Shown piece by piece: positions 43,856 through 51,469 of a stretch of 55,500 bases of DNA. Source of the stretch: Pseudogemmobacter bohemicus. GTDB taxonomy: Bacteria; Pseudomonadota; Alphaproteobacteria; Rhodobacterales; Rhodobacteraceae. The first letter of the stretch is position 1. Each line of letters starts with the position of its first letter. The DNA lies in the NCBI RefSeq assembly GCF_003290025.1, contig NZ_QNHG01000002.1:390055-445554 (forward strand), written 5' to 3'. A program made the position numbers and the translations under genes. A model generated the notes under the pieces. It did no database searches. It saw nothing but the letters and a program-made list of their open reading frames with translations, and had not been told where the DNA came from.

Positions 43856-44296
43856 ATGCTGACAATTGGCAAGCTCTCGGAAGCCACCGGGGTCAAGGTC
43901 CCGACCATCCGCTATTATGAGCAAATCGCCCTGATGCCAAAGCCCGGGCGCACGGGTGGCAATCAAAGGCTCTATGGGCGCGAGGCGCTGGAGAGGTTGA
44001 GCTTTGTCCGTCATGCGCGCGATCTTGGATTTCCTCTTGAGGCGATACGCGAACTGCTCAGCCTCTCGGACCAGCCTGACCAAACCTGCGATGCTGCGGA
44101 TGCGATTGCGCGCAGGCAATTGGGCGCCGTAAAGGCCAGGATCGTGCGGCTCCTTGCGCTGCAACAAGAGCTGGAGCGCATGCTCGATCACAGCAGAGGT
44201 GGTCTGATTTCAGATTGCCGGGTGATCGAAGTGCTTGGAAATCACACGCTTTGCCGGGAAGAGTGCCGCGCAGGGACTGTCGTGAGTGAACATTAG
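43856..44296 (+). CDS. MerR-family metal-responsive regulator 1 (ZntR/CadR/PbrR type)
   Basis: The product is 146 residues. The winged helix is LTIGKLSEATGVKVPTIRYY, followed by the dimerisation helix (residues about 75-120). Metal-site cysteines are at TCDAADAI and at the C-terminus in SDCRVIEVLGNHTLCREEC, the arrangement of Zn/Cd/Pb sensors (Cys in the helix plus a CxnC loop). It should activate promoters with 19-base spacers, five of which are in the window. It is convergent with regulator 2. Confidence 0.87.
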   Translation: MLTIGKLSEATGVKVPTIRYYEQIALMPKPGRTGGNQRLYGREALERLSFVRHARDLGFPLEAIRELLSLSDQPDQTCDAADAIARRQLGAVKARIVRLLALQQELERMLDHSRGGLISDCRVIEVLGNHTLCREECRAGTVVSEH

Positions 44297-44334
44297 CCCG
44301 GTCGGCCTCGCTGCCTCCCGGGGGCATTCGGATT

Positions 44335-44757
44335 TCAGTTGGGGCCAGCGTTCCGGACCGGAGAAAGCGCGTCAATGATGCGGCAATCTGCAACTGTGCC
44401 ACAGCTGCATTGGGTGAGCATCCGGCTCAGCTCTGCTTGCAACGCTTTGAGATCAGAAAGCTTTTGCTCTACCTCAATGAGATGCTCACGGGTGATCGCA
44501 TCCACAGAATCGCAGGAGCGGAACCGGTCGTCCGACAGGCGCAACAATTCGCGGATCTGATCGAGCGAAAAGCCTAGCGCGCGGGCGCGGCGAATGAAGC
44601 TGAGCCGGTTGAGATGCTCGACCTCATAGGCGCGGTAATTGCCTTCCGTGCGCCCGGGCTCGGGCAAGAGCCCCGATTTTTCATAGAAGCGGATCGTCTC
44701 CACCTTGGTTTCAGTAAGTCGCGACAGGGTGCCAATGGTCAGGCTTTGCGCTTTCAC
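44335..44757 (-). CDS. MerR-family metal-responsive regulator 2
   Basis: The 140-residue product has HTH LTIGTLSRLTETKVETIRFY and the effector region RSCDSVDAITREHL. A C-terminal cysteine cluster CSCGTVADCRIID fits a PbrR/ZntR-type metal pocket. The start appears to be GTG at 44757, eight bases after GGGAG. It is divergent from the HMA/P-type ATPase genes across the MerR site at 44821, the classical arrangement, so it is the best candidate regulator of those genes. Confidence 0.87.
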   Translation of the reverse strand: MKAQSLTIGTLSRLTETKVETIRFYEKSGLLPEPGRTEGNYRAYEVEHLNRLSFIRRARALGFSLDQIRELLRLSDDRFRSCDSVDAITREHLIEVEQKLSDLKALQAELSRMLTQCSCGTVADCRIIDALSPVRNAGPN

Positions 44758-44820
44758 AACAGAATCTCCCGGATGCGGCCTGCAGGGCATTTGCCGCGAT
44801 CTCGCAGTGTATTTTCAGAC

Positions 44821-44851
44821 TTGACCCTATAGTAACTACAGAGATTAGTTT
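44821..44851 (+). promoter_or_regulatory. MerR-family promoter/operator of the HMA-ATPase operon
   Basis: TTGACC, a 19-base spacer with CTATAGTAACTACAG (near-perfect dyad), and TAGTTT. It lies between divergent merR (44757) and the HMA gene (44884), and is the closest of the five to published Pb/Zn/Cd operators of this class. Confidence 0.8.
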
Positions 44852-44883
44852 CGATTCGTCAATTCGACTCCAAGGAGAAAATC

Positions 44884-45096
44884 ATGTCGGAAACCATCCA
44901 GTTCAAGATCGAGGGCATGGATTGCGGCTCTTGCGTCAAGCAGATCGAAGCCGCCGTCGGTGCGGTCGCGGGCGTCGAGACCGTGAAGGTTTCTCTCGCA
45001 GAGAATAATGCAACCGTGTCCTTCGACCCCACCAAAACCAGCAAGGCGGCTGTCATTGAGGTTGTCGAAGACGAAGGGTTTGATGTGCCGGCATGA
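44884..45096 (+). CDS. Heavy-metal-associated (HMA) chaperone
   Basis: The 70-residue ferredoxin-like domain has the metal site GMDCGSC at residues 12-18 and ends DEGFDVPA. It binds soft or divalent metal and passes it to an ATPase. AAGGAG precedes the ATG. The stop overlaps the P-type ATPase start, so the pair is coupled. Confidence 0.88.
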   Translation: MSETIQFKIEGMDCGSCVKQIEAAVGAVAGVETVKVSLAENNATVSFDPTKTSKAAVIEVVEDEGFDVPA

Positions 45097-47165
45097 CGAC
45101 ACTTGAGCTTCCCATCGGGGGAATGGACTGCTCGGCCTGTGCCAAGAAGGTGCAGCGGGCGGTCAGCAAAATGCCGGGCGTGTCGAAGATCGAAGTCCTG
45201 CTGAACGCCGAAAAGGCGGTCATCGAGATCGATCCGAAACAGGTCACGCGTGAGGCCTTGCAGGCCATGATCGAGCGGGTCGGTTTCACCGTCCCGCAGG
45301 TCGAAGAGCCTGATTATGTAAAGCAGGGCAATGACTTCCAGCGCCAGATGTTCATGGTGCTGGGGCTGGTCTTTGGCGTGATCCTGCTTTTGGTCGTGGC
45401 GGGCGAGGGGCTTGGCCTCTTTGACGCCGTGACCGACCGGGTGCCCATGTGGGCCGGCACATTGGTGGTGGTGGCCTTTGGCGCCTCGATCTTCTGGGGC
45501 GTCATCAAATCGGCGATGCGCCTTGAAGTCACCAGCCACACGCTGATGAGCATCGGCGCTGTGGCCGCACTGGTTACCGGGCAATGGGCCACAGGCGCGA
45601 TTGTCATTTTCTTCATGCGCATCGGGGTCTTTGTCGAGCGTTTCACCAGCGAGAAAGCCCGCAAGCTTCTGAAGGAGCTGAACGCTCTGGCGCCCACGAT
45701 GGCGCGGGTGGAGAGGGATGGCGAAGAGGTTGAGATCCCGGTCGAGCAGGTTGTGGTCGGTGACACCATCATCGTCCGCCCGGGCGAGCGGGTGCCGGTC
45801 GATGGCACCGTGATCGACGGGCAGGCGACTTTCGATCAGGCGGCGATCACCGGCGAAAGCATGCCGGTCGAGGCCGAAGCCGGAGACCGCGTCTTTGCCG
45901 CGACCCTGGCCAAGCTTGGCCATGTGCGGCTGCGGGCCGAACGCATCGGGCGCGACACGACCTTTGGCCGCACGGTCAAGCTGGTCGAAGAGGCCGAGGC
46001 CAATCGCGGCGAGATGCAGCTCCTGGCCGACAAGTTCAGCGCCTGGTATCTGCCGGTCGTGATCGTGATTGCGCTCCTGACCTACTATCTCAGCGGCAAT
46101 GTGATGGCGGTGGTCGCGGTTCTGGTGGTGGCGTGTTCGTGCTCGTTCGCTCTGGCCACACCGATTGCCATGATGGCCTCGATCGGGGCGGCGGCGAAAC
46201 GCGGCCTTCTCATCAAGGGCGGGAAATATGTCGAAGCGATCCGGGCCGCAGATGTGGTTCTGGTCGACAAGACCGGCACCCTGACCACGGGCAAGCCGCA
46301 GATCACCGATATCGTCTCGTTCGATGGTCGCAGCCAGGAGGAACTCTTGCAACTCGCCGCCACGGCCGAGCGGCATTCAGAGCACCCTCTGGCCGAGGCT
46401 GTGCGCCTTCATGCCCGCGAACAAGGCGTGCGTGCAGGTGAGCCCGAGCGGTTCGAGGCGGTTCCCGGCAAGGGGATCAAGGCCGTGATCGGTGGCCAGG
46501 CGGTGGATATCGGCAACCGGCGCCTTGTGGCGGTGGATGAAAACCAGCCCGATATCGCGCGGCTTGAATCCGAGGGCAAGACGCTGTTGATCCTTGCGGT
46601 CGATGGCAAACCCGCAGGGATCATTGCGGCGATGGATACGGTCCGGCCCGAAGTGGGAACCGCGATCGAGGAAATCCGCAAGCTGGGCATCACCCGGATC
46701 GAGCTGTTGACGGGTGACAACGCGCGCACGGCCACAGCCATCGCAGGCCCGCTGGGGATCGGTTTTCAGGCCAATCTTCTGCCTGAAGACAAGATCCGTG
46801 TGGTGCGCGAATATCAGGCCAAAGGTCACCGCGTTGTCATGGTGGGCGATGGCGTGAACGATGCGCCGGCGCTGGCGCAGGCCGAGGTGGGCATCGCCAT
46901 GGGCGGTGGTACCGATGTGGCCATGGAAGCGGCGCATATCGTGCTGATGCGTGAAGATTGGGGGCTGGTCGCCGACTGCTTCCGTATCGCGCGGCGCACG
47001 ATGGGTGTGGTGCGGATGAACATCGCCTTCACCGCGCTTTACAACATGGTTGGCCTTACCCTCGCTGCAACTGGGGTCATCCCGCCGGTTGTCGCCGCTG
47101 CAGCGCAGTCGATCCCGGATATTGGCATTCTTGCCAATTCCTCGCGGCTGATCCGGCAGAAGTAA
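45093..47165 (+). CDS. PIB-type metal ATPase with atypical CSC membrane motif
   Basis: The product is 690 residues. An N-terminal HMA domain has GMDCSAC. Membrane helices flank TGESMPV, the phosphorylation site DKTGTLT (Asp392), the HP motif SEHPLAE and GDGVNDAPAL. The ion-selectivity motif in helix 6 is CSC (Cys348, Cys350; ACSCSFALATP) rather than CPC, so the usual proline is a serine. The helix 8 region PPVVAAAAQSIPDIGILANS differs from both the Cu(I) and Zn(II) types. The metal is therefore uncertain. It is co-transcribed with the HMA chaperone under a MerR promoter and followed by a strong terminator. Confidence 0.88.
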   Translation: MTTLELPIGGMDCSACAKKVQRAVSKMPGVSKIEVLLNAEKAVIEIDPKQVTREALQAMIERVGFTVPQVEEPDYVKQGNDFQRQMFMVLGLVFGVILLLVVAGEGLGLFDAVTDRVPMWAGTLVVVAFGASIFWGVIKSAMRLEVTSHTLMSIGAVAALVTGQWATGAIVIFFMRIGVFVERFTSEKARKLLKELNALAPTMARVERDGEEVEIPVEQVVVGDTIIVRPGERVPVDGTVIDGQATFDQAAITGESMPVEAEAGDRVFAATLAKLGHVRLRAERIGRDTTFGRTVKLVEEAEANRGEMQLLADKFSAWYLPVVIVIALLTYYLSGNVMAVVAVLVVACSCSFALATPIAMMASIGAAAKRGLLIKGGKYVEAIRAADVVLVDKTGTLTTGKPQITDIVSFDGRSQEELLQLAATAERHSEHPLAEAVRLHAREQGVRAGEPERFEAVPGKGIKAVIGGQAVDIGNRRLVAVDENQPDIARLESEGKTLLILAVDGKPAGIIAAMDTVRPEVGTAIEEIRKLGITRIELLTGDNARTATAIAGPLGIGFQANLLPEDKIRVVREYQAKGHRVVMVGDGVNDAPALAQAEVGIAMGGGTDVAMEAAHIVLMREDWGLVADCFRIARRTMGVVRMNIAFTALYNMVGLTLAATGVIPPVVAAAAQSIPDIGILANSSRLIRQK

Positions 47166-47166
47166 C

Positions 47167-47199
47167 GCAAAAGGCCCGTGGGAAACCACGGGCCTTTTT
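47167..47199. terminator. Strong rho-independent terminator
   Basis: An AAGGCCCGTGG / CCACGGGCCTT stem with a GAAA loop, followed by TTTTT. It ends the ATPase operon and, in the other direction, the minus-strand SCO operon (last stop at 47219). Confidence 0.9.
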
Positions 47200-47218
47200 C
47201 ACATCGCTTGTGCCGTTA

Positions 47219-47830
47219 TCAGGCGAGGATACGCTTGATTTTCGGGACCGCGAATTGCGGGTCTTCGTGGAAGTCGATGATGCTGGCAAAGCGGCCATCC
47301 GGGTAGAACAGGAAGACACCGGCCGTATGGTTCATGGTGTAATCCCCATCATCGCGCGGAACCTTTTCATAGCGAATACGGAACTCGGCTGCGGTCAGGG
47401 CAATTTCCTCGGGCGAGCCGGTCAGGCCCAGGATCCGCGGATCGAACATGGCGACATACTCGCTCATCACCTCGGGCGTATCGCGCTCGGAATCGACACT
47501 GATCAGCGCAATGGTCAGCTTATCCGCCTCACTTCCCAGCTCCTCAAGCCAGCCCGCGATATTCATCAGCGTGGTGGGGCAGACATCCGGGCACCAGGTG
47601 AAGCCAAAGAACACCAGGGCCGGCCTGCCGACCCAGTCACCCGGACCCACCCTGGCCGAGAGGTGACTGGTCAGCTGCCAGCTCATCGCCGTCAGGGGAA
47701 GGGGCAGATCGGCAGAGGGGGGGGCAGGTGCGACACCAGACCGGCTGCGCCAGGCACCAAGCGCCAGGGTGCCCGCCGCCAGGGCCAGAATGCCCCCCGT
47801 GCCGAGGATCAGCTGGCGTCTTGTCGGCAT
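47219..47830 (-). CDS. SCO1/SenC copper chaperone, copy 1
   Basis: The 203-residue product has an N-terminal membrane anchor (LILGTGGILALAAGTLALGA). The thioredoxin-like fold has the copper site CPDVCP in FFGFTWCPDVCPT and the third ligand His in YTMNHTAGVFLFYPDG. It delivers copper to, or reduces, the CuA/CuB site of respiratory oxidases, or handles envelope thiols. The start overlaps the PCuAC gene end by 22 bases. The degenerate gene at 21829 is a close relative. Confidence 0.9.
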   Translation of the reverse strand: MPTRRQLILGTGGILALAAGTLALGAWRSRSGVAPAPPSADLPLPLTAMSWQLTSHLSARVGPGDWVGRPALVFFGFTWCPDVCPTTLMNIAGWLEELGSEADKLTIALISVDSERDTPEVMSEYVAMFDPRILGLTGSPEEIALTAAEFRIRYEKVPRDDGDYTMNHTAGVFLFYPDGRFASIIDFHEDPQFAVPKIKRILA

Positions 47831-48288
47831 GTGGGCTCCCTCGCGGTAAGCGCCTCAACGGCAACCTCGATTTCAACGGTTCCGGCACGCTCGAAGGTCA
47901 GCGTGGCGGGGAAAGTATCGCCTTTCGCAAGCGCAGCGGTCAGCCCCATCAGCATTCCGTGATACCCGCCGGGGGCAAGCGACACGCTGCCATTCGCGGG
48001 CACAGGGATGGCCGGCGCATGCGGCATGCTGGCGATACCGTCGGTAACGACGGTTTCATGCAGCATCGGCATTTCGGCCGCAGGGGTCGCGATACCCGTC
48101 AGATTGTCGGCCTCGGCGCCGGTATTGGTAACCGTGAAGTAGATGATGCCGGGGCGGGCGTCGCCAATGGTGGCCTTCGACCAGGCCGCGTCGATCACCA
48201 GATCTCCAACGGTCCATTGAGGACAGGATCCGGCGATCGCGGAAGAGGCGATCAGCAAAAATGGCACCGAATACAGAAGGGTCTTCAT
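47809..48288 (-). CDS. PCuAC-type periplasmic copper chaperone
   Basis: The 159-residue protein has signal LLYSVPFLLIASSAIA. The PCuAC fold contains AAEMPMLHETVVTDGIASM, PVPANGSVSLAPGGYHGMLM and GLTAALAKGDTFPATLTFE, giving the H(M)x10Mx21HxM copper(I) site (MLHE...M...YHGMLM). It loads copper into oxidase CuA sites with SCO. It lies between two SCO1 genes and ends unusually in TCRQDAS. Confidence 0.9.
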   Translation of the reverse strand: MKTLLYSVPFLLIASSAIAGSCPQWTVGDLVIDAAWSKATIGDARPGIIYFTVTNTGAEADNLTGIATPAAEMPMLHETVVTDGIASMPHAPAIPVPANGSVSLAPGGYHGMLMGLTAALAKGDTFPATLTFERAGTVEIEVAVEALTAREPTCRQDAS

Positions 48289-48290
48289 CG

Positions 48291-48887
48291 TCACAGCCTT
48301 TCCTGGAGGTCCTGGGTTATTTCTGCCGCCGGAGTTCCATAACCATACTGGCGCAGCCATTCTCCGTCCGGCCCGACCAGATAAAGGGCGGGGCTGTGCG
48401 ACATCGTATAGCCGTCAGGCGCGTTGGGGTCGGCTTCGCGGCTGAAGTGAATGCGAAAGCTCTCGGCGGCGGCTTTGGTTTGCGCCTCGCTGCCTGCAAG
48501 TCCTAGGATCGAGGGATGGAACATCCCGACATATTCCCCAAGCCCCAGTTCAGTATCGCGCACAGGGTCAATGGAAATGAAAATGGGCTGCACCCTGGCG
48601 GCATCGGCACCAAGAGCATCCATCACATCGGCCACTTCGGTCATGGTGGTCGGGCAGACATCCGGACAATTGGTGAACCCAAAGAACACCAGGAGATACT
48701 TCCCGCGGAATTCAGCGCTGGTGCGCTGCTTTCCGTTGGTGTCGGGCAGGTCGAATTCGGGCTGTAACGAGCCGATAACGGCCGGAGCAGAGCTTTGCTG
48801 CCGGCTTTGGAGGTAGAGCGCCCCGGAGGCAATGGCGGCGAGGCCAACAGCGCCCCAAAGGGCGAGGCGGATTTTGCGAAGGTTCAT
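48291..48887 (-). CDS. SCO1/SenC copper chaperone, copy 2
   Basis: The 198-residue product has an N-terminal anchor (LALWGAVGLAAIASGALYL). FFGFTNCPDVCPTTM is the copper site, and YTMSHSPALYLVGPDG contains the His ligand. It differs clearly from copy 1, so the two are not recent duplicates. The gene is coupled to the PCuAC gene, two bases away, and follows dsbA by 32 bases. Confidence 0.9.
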   Translation of the reverse strand: MNLRKIRLALWGAVGLAAIASGALYLQSRQQSSAPAVIGSLQPEFDLPDTNGKQRTSAEFRGKYLLVFFGFTNCPDVCPTTMTEVADVMDALGADAARVQPIFISIDPVRDTELGLGEYVGMFHPSILGLAGSEAQTKAAAESFRIHFSREADPNAPDGYTMSHSPALYLVGPDGEWLRQYGYGTPAAEITQDLQERL

Positions 48888-48919
48888 GCTCAGTCTCGGG
48901 CGTAGTGGCGCGTGATATG

Positions 48920-49579
48920 TTACTTGCTGCGCGCAACCGCGTCGCGGACAGTTGCCTGGAGGCTCTCGAAACTGACTTGTTGCAGTTGCTTGCCTTCGAA
49001 GAAGAAGGTTGGGGTCGCGCGCACTCCCAGGGCTTCGATATCCTCAAGATCCTGGCGCAAAATGGCGACGGTGCCCGGGTTTTGCGGCTCAGACGCGCGG
49101 GTTGAAATATCCATCCCAACGGAACCAGCGATCTGCCAGGCGAAATCAATGTTCGGCGCACTGTCGCTGCCCCATTCGGGCTGGCGCTCGAACAGGGCGT
49201 TCAGGACCTGCTCGAACTTGCCCTGGCGCCGGGCGGATTCAAGGATGGCCACAGCCTCGGCAGAGCCCTGATGGAACGGCGTATAGCGCAAGACGATGCG
49301 CAGCTCGGTCGGGAATTCCTTGCGCAGCGCTTCAAGCACCGGGTGGAAGGCCCGGCAGGCCTCACAGGACGGGTCAAAGAACTCAACCAGAGTTACAGCT
49401 GCATCTTTCGGTCCAAGGAAGGGGGCACCGGGGCGCAGCAGGATCTCGTTCAGATCGGGGACGGCTGCAAGGCGGGCTTCAGCCTCATCTGCCTGACGTT
49501 TTTTATTATACCATGTTCCACCGGCAAATACAGCCGCACCCAGGGTGATGGCACCAATGACAAAGCCGCGACGGTTCAT
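48920..49579 (-). CDS. DsbA-family thiol oxidoreductase
   Basis: The 219-residue product has a leader (FVIGAITLGAAVFAGGTWY) then a thioredoxin domain with active site CEAC in FFDPSCEACRAFHPVLEAL. ALGVRATPTFFFEGKQL carries the cis-proline. CEAC is not the classic DsbA CPHC, suggesting a different redox potential, closer to DsbA proteins of metal or oxidase assembly clusters. It lies near dsbB in the same operon. Confidence 0.87.
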   Translation of the reverse strand: MNRRGFVIGAITLGAAVFAGGTWYNKKRQADEAEARLAAVPDLNEILLRPGAPFLGPKDAAVTLVEFFDPSCEACRAFHPVLEALRKEFPTELRIVLRYTPFHQGSAEAVAILESARRQGKFEQVLNALFERQPEWGSDSAPNIDFAWQIAGSVGMDISTRASEPQNPGTVAILRQDLEDIEALGVRATPTFFFEGKQLQQVSFESLQATVRDAVARSK

Positions 49580-49725
49580 GTTGTTTCCTGTGACAAGTGC
49601 GAAGACGCAGTTCTAGTGGTTTTGGCTCGCGTAACCCCTGTAGCCGCTTCAGAGTCAAGAAATGAGTTTTCGACACACGGAACTGTGACCTGGGGCGGCG
49701 GCAGCGATCTGCGGCGGGATTGGCC

Positions 49726-49881
49726 TCAGACCATGGATGTGACCGAAAGGTCCCCTGCATAAGACCCCCCGGTCTGGGCAGCGCCTTGCCCGATCGGACC
49801 TTCCGGCGTCTCGTTAAGTTTGCTTATCACCAGAGCGAGCAAAACGAAGAATATCACAATCCAGATGCAGGCGTTGGGCAT
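49726..49881 (-). CDS. Small single-helix membrane protein (candidate)
   Basis: The 51-codon frame encodes MPNACIWIVIFFVLLALVIS, then KLNETPEGPIGQGAAQTGGS and a short tail ending TSMV. One clear membrane helix with a short polar tail fits a small membrane protein. It fills part of the gap between dsbB and dsbA in the operon direction. The ribosome site is poor and an overlapping ATG in another frame lies three bases upstream, so this could be chance. Confidence 0.4.
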   Translation of the reverse strand: MPNACIWIVIFFVLLALVISKLNETPEGPIGQGAAQTGGSYAGDLSVTSMV

Positions 49882-49955
49882 TCATCGGGGGCGGGGCCCC
49901 CGAAGGCGTGCAGGCACGATGCCGGCTGTGATGGCAGTTGCCCGCTTTCCAAGGC

Positions 49956-50369
49956 TCATACAGAACGTGCCTTCGGGAGCAGCAGCAGTGAAATGGCGGC
50001 AAAGGCTGCGAGCGAAAGGAACGGAATTGGCAGGCCCAGAATGCTCTGTGCAGCGCGGTCTGTGCAGGACGGGCCGTTCGCGGTACAGGGCGCCAGTGGT
50101 TCGGGGATCAGGCCGGTATAGAGACCACTGTGCCACACGGCGATGCCAAACCCGACAAGTGCCAGGGGCAAGGCGTATAGCCGACCGCGCGGGTCGTTTG
50201 ACCAAAGCGCCACCCCCAAAACCACGACAAGCGGGAACATCGCAATGCGCTGATACCAGCAAAGTGTGCAGGGCATCTGGCCCAGAATCTCTCCGATGAA
50301 CAGGGCGGAGAGCGTTGCGGTAAGGGCGATCAGAAAGGCCATCATCTGGCGTGTGGCAATTTCAGGCAT
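49956..50369 (-). CDS. DsbB-family disulfide bond protein
   Basis: The 137-residue product has four helices. CTLC in GQMPCTLCWYQRIAM is the quinone-side CxxC, and PCTANGPSCTD supplies the second Cys pair. It re-oxidises DsbA with quinone. I chose the ATG at 50369 with AAGGAG seven bases upstream. It overlaps lspA by eight bases. Confidence 0.88.
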   Translation of the reverse strand: MPEIATRQMMAFLIALTATLSALFIGEILGQMPCTLCWYQRIAMFPLVVVLGVALWSNDPRGRLYALPLALVGFGIAVWHSGLYTGLIPEPLAPCTANGPSCTDRAAQSILGLPIPFLSLAAFAAISLLLLPKARSV

Positions 50370-50838
50370 GCCCGGTCTCCTTTTTGTGGGAAAGGCCTGC
50401 GAGCAAAATCGCTGCAACGCCCAGGAAAATTGCAATATCGGCGCCGTTGAACGTTGGCCAGTGCCAGTCGCGCCAGTAGAAGTCAAGAAAGTCGGTCACG
50501 GCCCCCTGACGCAACCGGTCGAAGATATTGCCGCTTGAGCCGCCGACGATCAGCGCAAAGCCTGCGGTCTCCCAGGCCCGACCGGCGCGCAGGCCCAGCC
50601 AGGCCAGGCCAAGTGTGATGAGCCCGGTCAGAGCCGCCATGATCAGAGGCGTATCGGCCATCAGATCCGACAGCATGCCAAAACTCGCACCGGTGTTGAA
50701 CCCCAGTGTCAGGTTGAAGCCGGGAAAGATCGGAACCGGCTGGTGAAGATCCAGCGCGTAAAGCGCCGCTGCCTTCGTCGCCTGATCAAGGGCAAACGCG
50801 ACGAGGGCAAGCAAAAGGAAAAGTGTGATTCGAGTCAT
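50362..50838 (-). CDS. lspA: Lipoprotein signal peptidase LspA (PbrC-like)
   Basis: The 158-residue product has four helices. The catalytic aspartates lie in GGSSGNIFDR and FNGADIAIFLG; TLGFNTGASFGML is the third conserved block. LspA cleaves prolipoproteins. Position next to a Pb/Zn/Cd ATPase recalls the pbr operons, where pbrC encodes an LspA homologue. The window also contains metal-island lipoproteins that could be substrates. It is probably an accessory copy in addition to a housekeeping lspA. Confidence 0.92.
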   Translation of the reverse strand: MTRITLFLLLALVAFALDQATKAAALYALDLHQPVPIFPGFNLTLGFNTGASFGMLSDLMADTPLIMAALTGLITLGLAWLGLRAGRAWETAGFALIVGGSSGNIFDRLRQGAVTDFLDFYWRDWHWPTFNGADIAIFLGVAAILLAGLSHKKETGHA

Positions 50839-51464
50839 CAATCTGGCCTCCGAAGCCCAATCCACCGCGGTACGGATTGCAGGTAAGCGGCATAGTGTGG
50901 TCCATGGCGGCGCATCAGGGCACGCTCTTCACTGCGGATTTGCAGATTGGCCGCGATGAGAAACAGGAAAAATCCAAACCATCCGGGCAGGGAAGGGATA
51001 GCCAGCGCCACGCCCAGAAGCAGCAGGCTCTGCCCAAGAAAGGTCGGGTTGCGCGACAGGCGGAAAAGCCCGGTCGTCACCAGATCCCCCGTTGCCGAAT
51101 TGTCTCCGGCCTGGGGAACCCCCACACGCCAGGATGCGCCCATCCGCGATTGCGCGATCAGCGCCAGTGCGGTGCCAAGCGCCGCCAGTGCAAAGCCCGG
51201 AATATCAAGGTCCGGATAGACGGTTTCGCGCCAGAGAGGATCAGCCTTGTGCAGACCAGGAACGGCCAGCCACAGGAGCGGCCCCAGCAGCGCGAGAGCA
51301 AAGCCAAGCCGGAACGCCATGGCTGCCACGCGATCCCAGCCGCGCGCGCGCCTGAACAGCCACACCTGCTGACCCATTGTCATAAGCCGCCATGACCCGA
51401 CCGCGAAGGCCAGAAGATAGAAACAAAGAGCTGCGATTGCGGCCCAGCCGAAGAATGTTGGCAT
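50838..51464 (-). CDS. Isoprenylcysteine carboxyl methyltransferase-like membrane protein
   Basis: The 208-residue product has five to six helices. The C-terminal block GLFRLSRNPTFLGQSLLLLG and RSEERALMRRHGPHYAAYL matches the ICMT/PEMT-type fold, which binds SAM near the RNP and EE-H motifs. Prokaryotic substrates are unknown. An ATG at 51464 is preferred to the in-frame TTG at 51473. It overlaps lspA by one base and lies five bases after the ATPase stop. ICMT-like genes recur beside zinc/cadmium ATPases. Confidence 0.82.
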   Translation of the reverse strand: MPTFFGWAAIAALCFYLLAFAVGSWRLMTMGQQVWLFRRARGWDRVAAMAFRLGFALALLGPLLWLAVPGLHKADPLWRETVYPDLDIPGFALAALGTALALIAQSRMGASWRVGVPQAGDNSATGDLVTTGLFRLSRNPTFLGQSLLLLGVALAIPSLPGWFGFFLFLIAANLQIRSEERALMRRHGPHYAAYLQSVPRWIGLRRPD

Positions 51465-51469
51465 CGCGA

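Noticed and set aside
44859-46376. 505-codon minus-strand open frame
   Set aside because: Antisense to the HMA chaperone and P-type ATPase genes; no recognisable domain.
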